Part shown: positions 62,122 through 64,000 of the stretch, in pieces
How positions within the stretch are numbered: the stretch's first letter is position 1
Layout of the letters: every line of letters begins with the position of its first letter
Source of the DNA: Petrocella sp. FN5
GTDB lineage: Bacteria; Bacillota; Clostridia; Lachnospirales; Vallitaleaceae
Assembly: GCF_029210395.1 (NCBI RefSeq)
Contig: NZ_JARGDP010000006.1
Span: 30,665 to 94,664, forward strand
Direction of reading: 5' to 3'
Length of the DNA stretch: 64,000 bases
The notes under the pieces: generated by a model
Databases searched by the model: none
What the model was told of the DNA's origin: nothing
The model's input: only the letters and a program-made list of their open reading frames with translations
Translations under genes and position numbers: made by a program

Positions 62122-63813
62122 TTACTCCACACTCTCCAATACTCCAAGCACAGTCTTTTCAATCAAATCAATATTGCTGATCGCACTGGCATCCGTATCA
62201 CCTTTGGTATAAATATAAAGCTTAATCTTTGGCTCTGTACCGGAAGGCCTTACAGCATACCAACTGCCATCATCCAACATGTACTTCAATACATTAGAAC
62301 TTGGAATATCCTTGTAACCACCTAAGTAGTCAATGGCTTCATCAGTTTTAAAAGCGCCAATTGACTTCGGATAATGAGCTCGATAATGGGTCATCATGCG
62401 TCCAATTCGACTTTGCCCTTCTACACCATCCAGCACTAAAGAGATTTGCTTTTCTTTGTAATAGCCATAGGTTTCATAGATTTCATTAAGTACATCCAAT
62501 AAGGTCTTGCCTTTAGATTTGTAATAGCCGGCTGCTTCACAAAGCAGCATAGTAGCACTAACACCATCTTTATCGCGGACACTTGTGCCCACACTATAGC
62601 CAATACTTTCTTCATAGCCCATAATATATTGATACCCTTCATTTGCAAGATCCGGTATGCGGCCACAAATGTTTTTAAATCCGGTTAAAGATTCAAATGT
62701 GGTAAAGCCATAATCGGCCGCAATAACCTTACCTAAATCACCAGTAACAATAGATTTGACAATGGCCGGTTTATTAGGTAATGTGCCATTTTCTTTCATG
62801 CTTTCTGCAATATATTGTACAAGGATGGCGCCGGTTTGATTACCGTTAAAGGGAATATAATGACCACTTGAATCTAGCACTTCAATCGCTAATCGGTCAG
62901 CATCAGGATCGGTTGCAATAAGAAGCTCAGCACCAATAGACGAACCTAATTTTTCGGCATATTCAAAAGCCCGTGGATCTTCAGGATTTGGATAATCAAC
63001 AGTTGTGAAATTTGGGTCAGGATGTTCCTGTTCAGGGACAATGGTAATATCAGTATAACCTTTTTCACGAAGTACGCGCATAACCGGTATACTACCGGTT
63101 CCGTTAAGTGGCGTAAAGACGACTTTGATATTCTTGTCCACATCTTGATCACGAAGGGACAGAGACTTAACCATTTTAATATAGGCATCGTCTTCTTTTT
63201 GGCCAAGCATAACCAATAGGCCTTGATGAATGGCTTCTTCTTCCGTAATAATTTTAGCACCGCCAAAGATAGGCACTTGGTTGATTTTTTCGGTCATACC
63301 ATCTGCGATATCATCCAATACCTGTGCACCGTCTTCCCAGTAGACCTTATAGCCACTATACTCTTTAGGATTATGGCTGGCGGTCACATTAATGCCGGAG
63401 ACAGCGTCTAATTGTCTGAGGGTATAAGATAACTCGGGGGTTGGTTTTAAACGATCAAAAAGATAAGCTTTTATACCATTAGCGGCAAAAACCAATGCTG
63501 TAAGTTTAGCGAACTCAGGTGCGAAATGTCGGTTATCATAGGCAATAACGACGCCACTGTCCATGTAAGATTTACCATAATCGGTGATATAATTGGCAAT
63601 ACCTTGTGTAACTTTGGCGATGATATATGTGTTCATTCGATTGGTTCCGGCTCCTAATTTACCTCTAAGTCCTGCTGTACCGAATTCAAGAGATTTGTAA
63701 AACCGGTCTTGGATTTGGGTGGTGTCATCTTTTATACTTAATAATTCTTTTTTGGTGTCTTCATCTACATAATCACTTTTTAGCCATGATTCGTACACAT
63801 CCATATAATTCAT
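62122..63813 (-). CDS. pgcA: Phosphoglucomutase (alpha-D-phosphohexomutase family, PgcA-like)
   Basis: Interconverts glucose 1-phosphate and glucose 6-phosphate for glycogen, cell-wall and lipoteichoic-acid precursors. 563 residues: FGTAGLRGKLGAGTNRMN near 45-62, catalytic phosphoserine in TASHNPKEYSG, metal loop DPDADRLAI, and C-terminal RPSGTEPKIKLY phosphate-binding loop. Length and motifs match the Bacillus PgcA type. It starts after GGAGTGATC. A perfect palindrome lies 25 bases upstream. Confidence 0.93.
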   Translation of the reverse strand: MNYMDVYESWLKSDYVDEDTKKELLSIKDDTTQIQDRFYKSLEFGTAGLRGKLGAGTNRMNTYIIAKVTQGIANYITDYGKSYMDSGVVIAYDNRHFAPEFAKLTALVFAANGIKAYLFDRLKPTPELSYTLRQLDAVSGINVTASHNPKEYSGYKVYWEDGAQVLDDIADGMTEKINQVPIFGGAKIITEEEAIHQGLLVMLGQKEDDAYIKMVKSLSLRDQDVDKNIKVVFTPLNGTGSIPVMRVLREKGYTDITIVPEQEHPDPNFTTVDYPNPEDPRAFEYAEKLGSSIGAELLIATDPDADRLAIEVLDSSGHYIPFNGNQTGAILVQYIAESMKENGTLPNKPAIVKSIVTGDLGKVIAADYGFTTFESLTGFKNICGRIPDLANEGYQYIMGYEESIGYSVGTSVRDKDGVSATMLLCEAAGYYKSKGKTLLDVLNEIYETYGYYKEKQISLVLDGVEGQSRIGRMMTHYRAHYPKSIGAFKTDEAIDYLGGYKDIPSSNVLKYMLDDGSWYAVRPSGTEPKIKLYIYTKGDTDASAISNIDLIEKTVLGVLESVE

Positions 63814-63837
63814 ATGATCACTCCTTTTCTCTATTCT

Positions 63838-63856
63838 GAAAACAAGGCTTGTTTTC
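63838..63856. promoter_or_regulatory. Perfect 19-base palindrome in the pgcA leader
   Basis: GAAAACAAG-G-CTTGTTTTC, arms 9 bases each, between a candidate extended -10 (TGTTATACT, minus strand 63895-63887) and the pgcA start. It could be an operator blocking elongation or an RNA hairpin. No regulator can be assigned. Nothing else is evident in 63857-64000 apart from a short ATGTCATT repeat. Confidence 0.5.
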
Positions 63857-64000
63857 TAATATATGACGCTTTAACTAACTTATATGAGTATAACATTAAT
63901 GGACATGAAAAGAAATATGTCATTATGTCATTATGTATCTGGTTTTAAAAAAAGCTATACCAATAGATTTCATGCGCGCATAAATAAATTATTATGATAT

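Noticed and set aside
63900..63940. ATGTCATT repeated near the window end
   Set aside because: Only two and a half copies of an 8-base unit; too short to be a CRISPR or a meaningful array.

Overview
This window comes from an AT-rich, anaerobic, low-GC Gram-positive bacterium of the class Clostridia. The evidence is the gene content (pyruvate formate-lyase, [FeFe]-hydrogenase maturases, clostridial Crp/Fnr, MecA, Veg), the conserved order pth / mfd / mazG / HU / rqcP / divIC / tilS / hpt / ftsH and veg / ispE, strong AGGAGG-type ribosome binding sites, and many TTGACA-17-TATAAT promoters. A Lachnospirales or Vallitaleales-like lineage is my inference. Several sporulation genes usual in these syntenic blocks (spoIID, yabP, yabQ, spoIIE, spoVT, sspF) are absent, which suggests an asporogenous lineage.

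Layout. 1-2.5 kb: end of an FGGY sugar kinase and murA. 2.5-7 kb: ferredoxin, pflA and pflB on the minus strand, facing a GntR regulator whose probable operator lies in the pfl promoter spacer. 6.7-12.4 kb: bacteriohemerythrin and Crp/Fnr divergent from a shared inverted repeat, then a minus-strand hydrogenase maturation operon (aspA-hydF-TM1266-hydG) with no hydE. 12.5-15.8 kb: a two-component system and a threonine ammonia-lyase. 16-21 kb: a branched-chain amino-acid ABC importer (livJHMGF). 21-24 kb: LiaF-like protein, CBS-ACT protein, DUF1858 protein, MecA. 24.4-28.4 kb: purA, pth, a sortase, and tandem c-di-GMP-I riboswitches in front of a secreted transglutaminase-like protein. 28.7-43 kb: the mfd-to-ftsH block, veg, ispE, a GntR/FCD regulator, an Hpt protein and a DEDDh exonuclease. 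43-53.8 kb: a Prli42-like microprotein, hemolysin III, a DUF2339/DUF3999 pair, a LacI regulator, a B12-type radical SAM protein, nth, udk and an LDH-family dehydrogenase. 53.9-64 kb: a GH13 amylase, split ChrA, FapA, ilvD with a Fur-like site in its promoter, azlCD and pgcA.

The most striking signal outside genes is a dispersed palindromic repeat of about 120 bp at full length, seen nine times as full, internally deleted, end-only or decayed copies. It is MITE-like, with terminal inverted repeats (GGTTAAAG...CTTTAACC), and occurs in both orientations. Most copies lie just upstream of a gene. The terminal repeat carries a TTGACA that points outward. In the copy before ispE this makes a perfect TTGACA-17-TATAAT promoter with flanking DNA, so the repeat may act as a mobile promoter element. 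No tRNA, rRNA, CRISPR array, transposase or phage gene was recognised.
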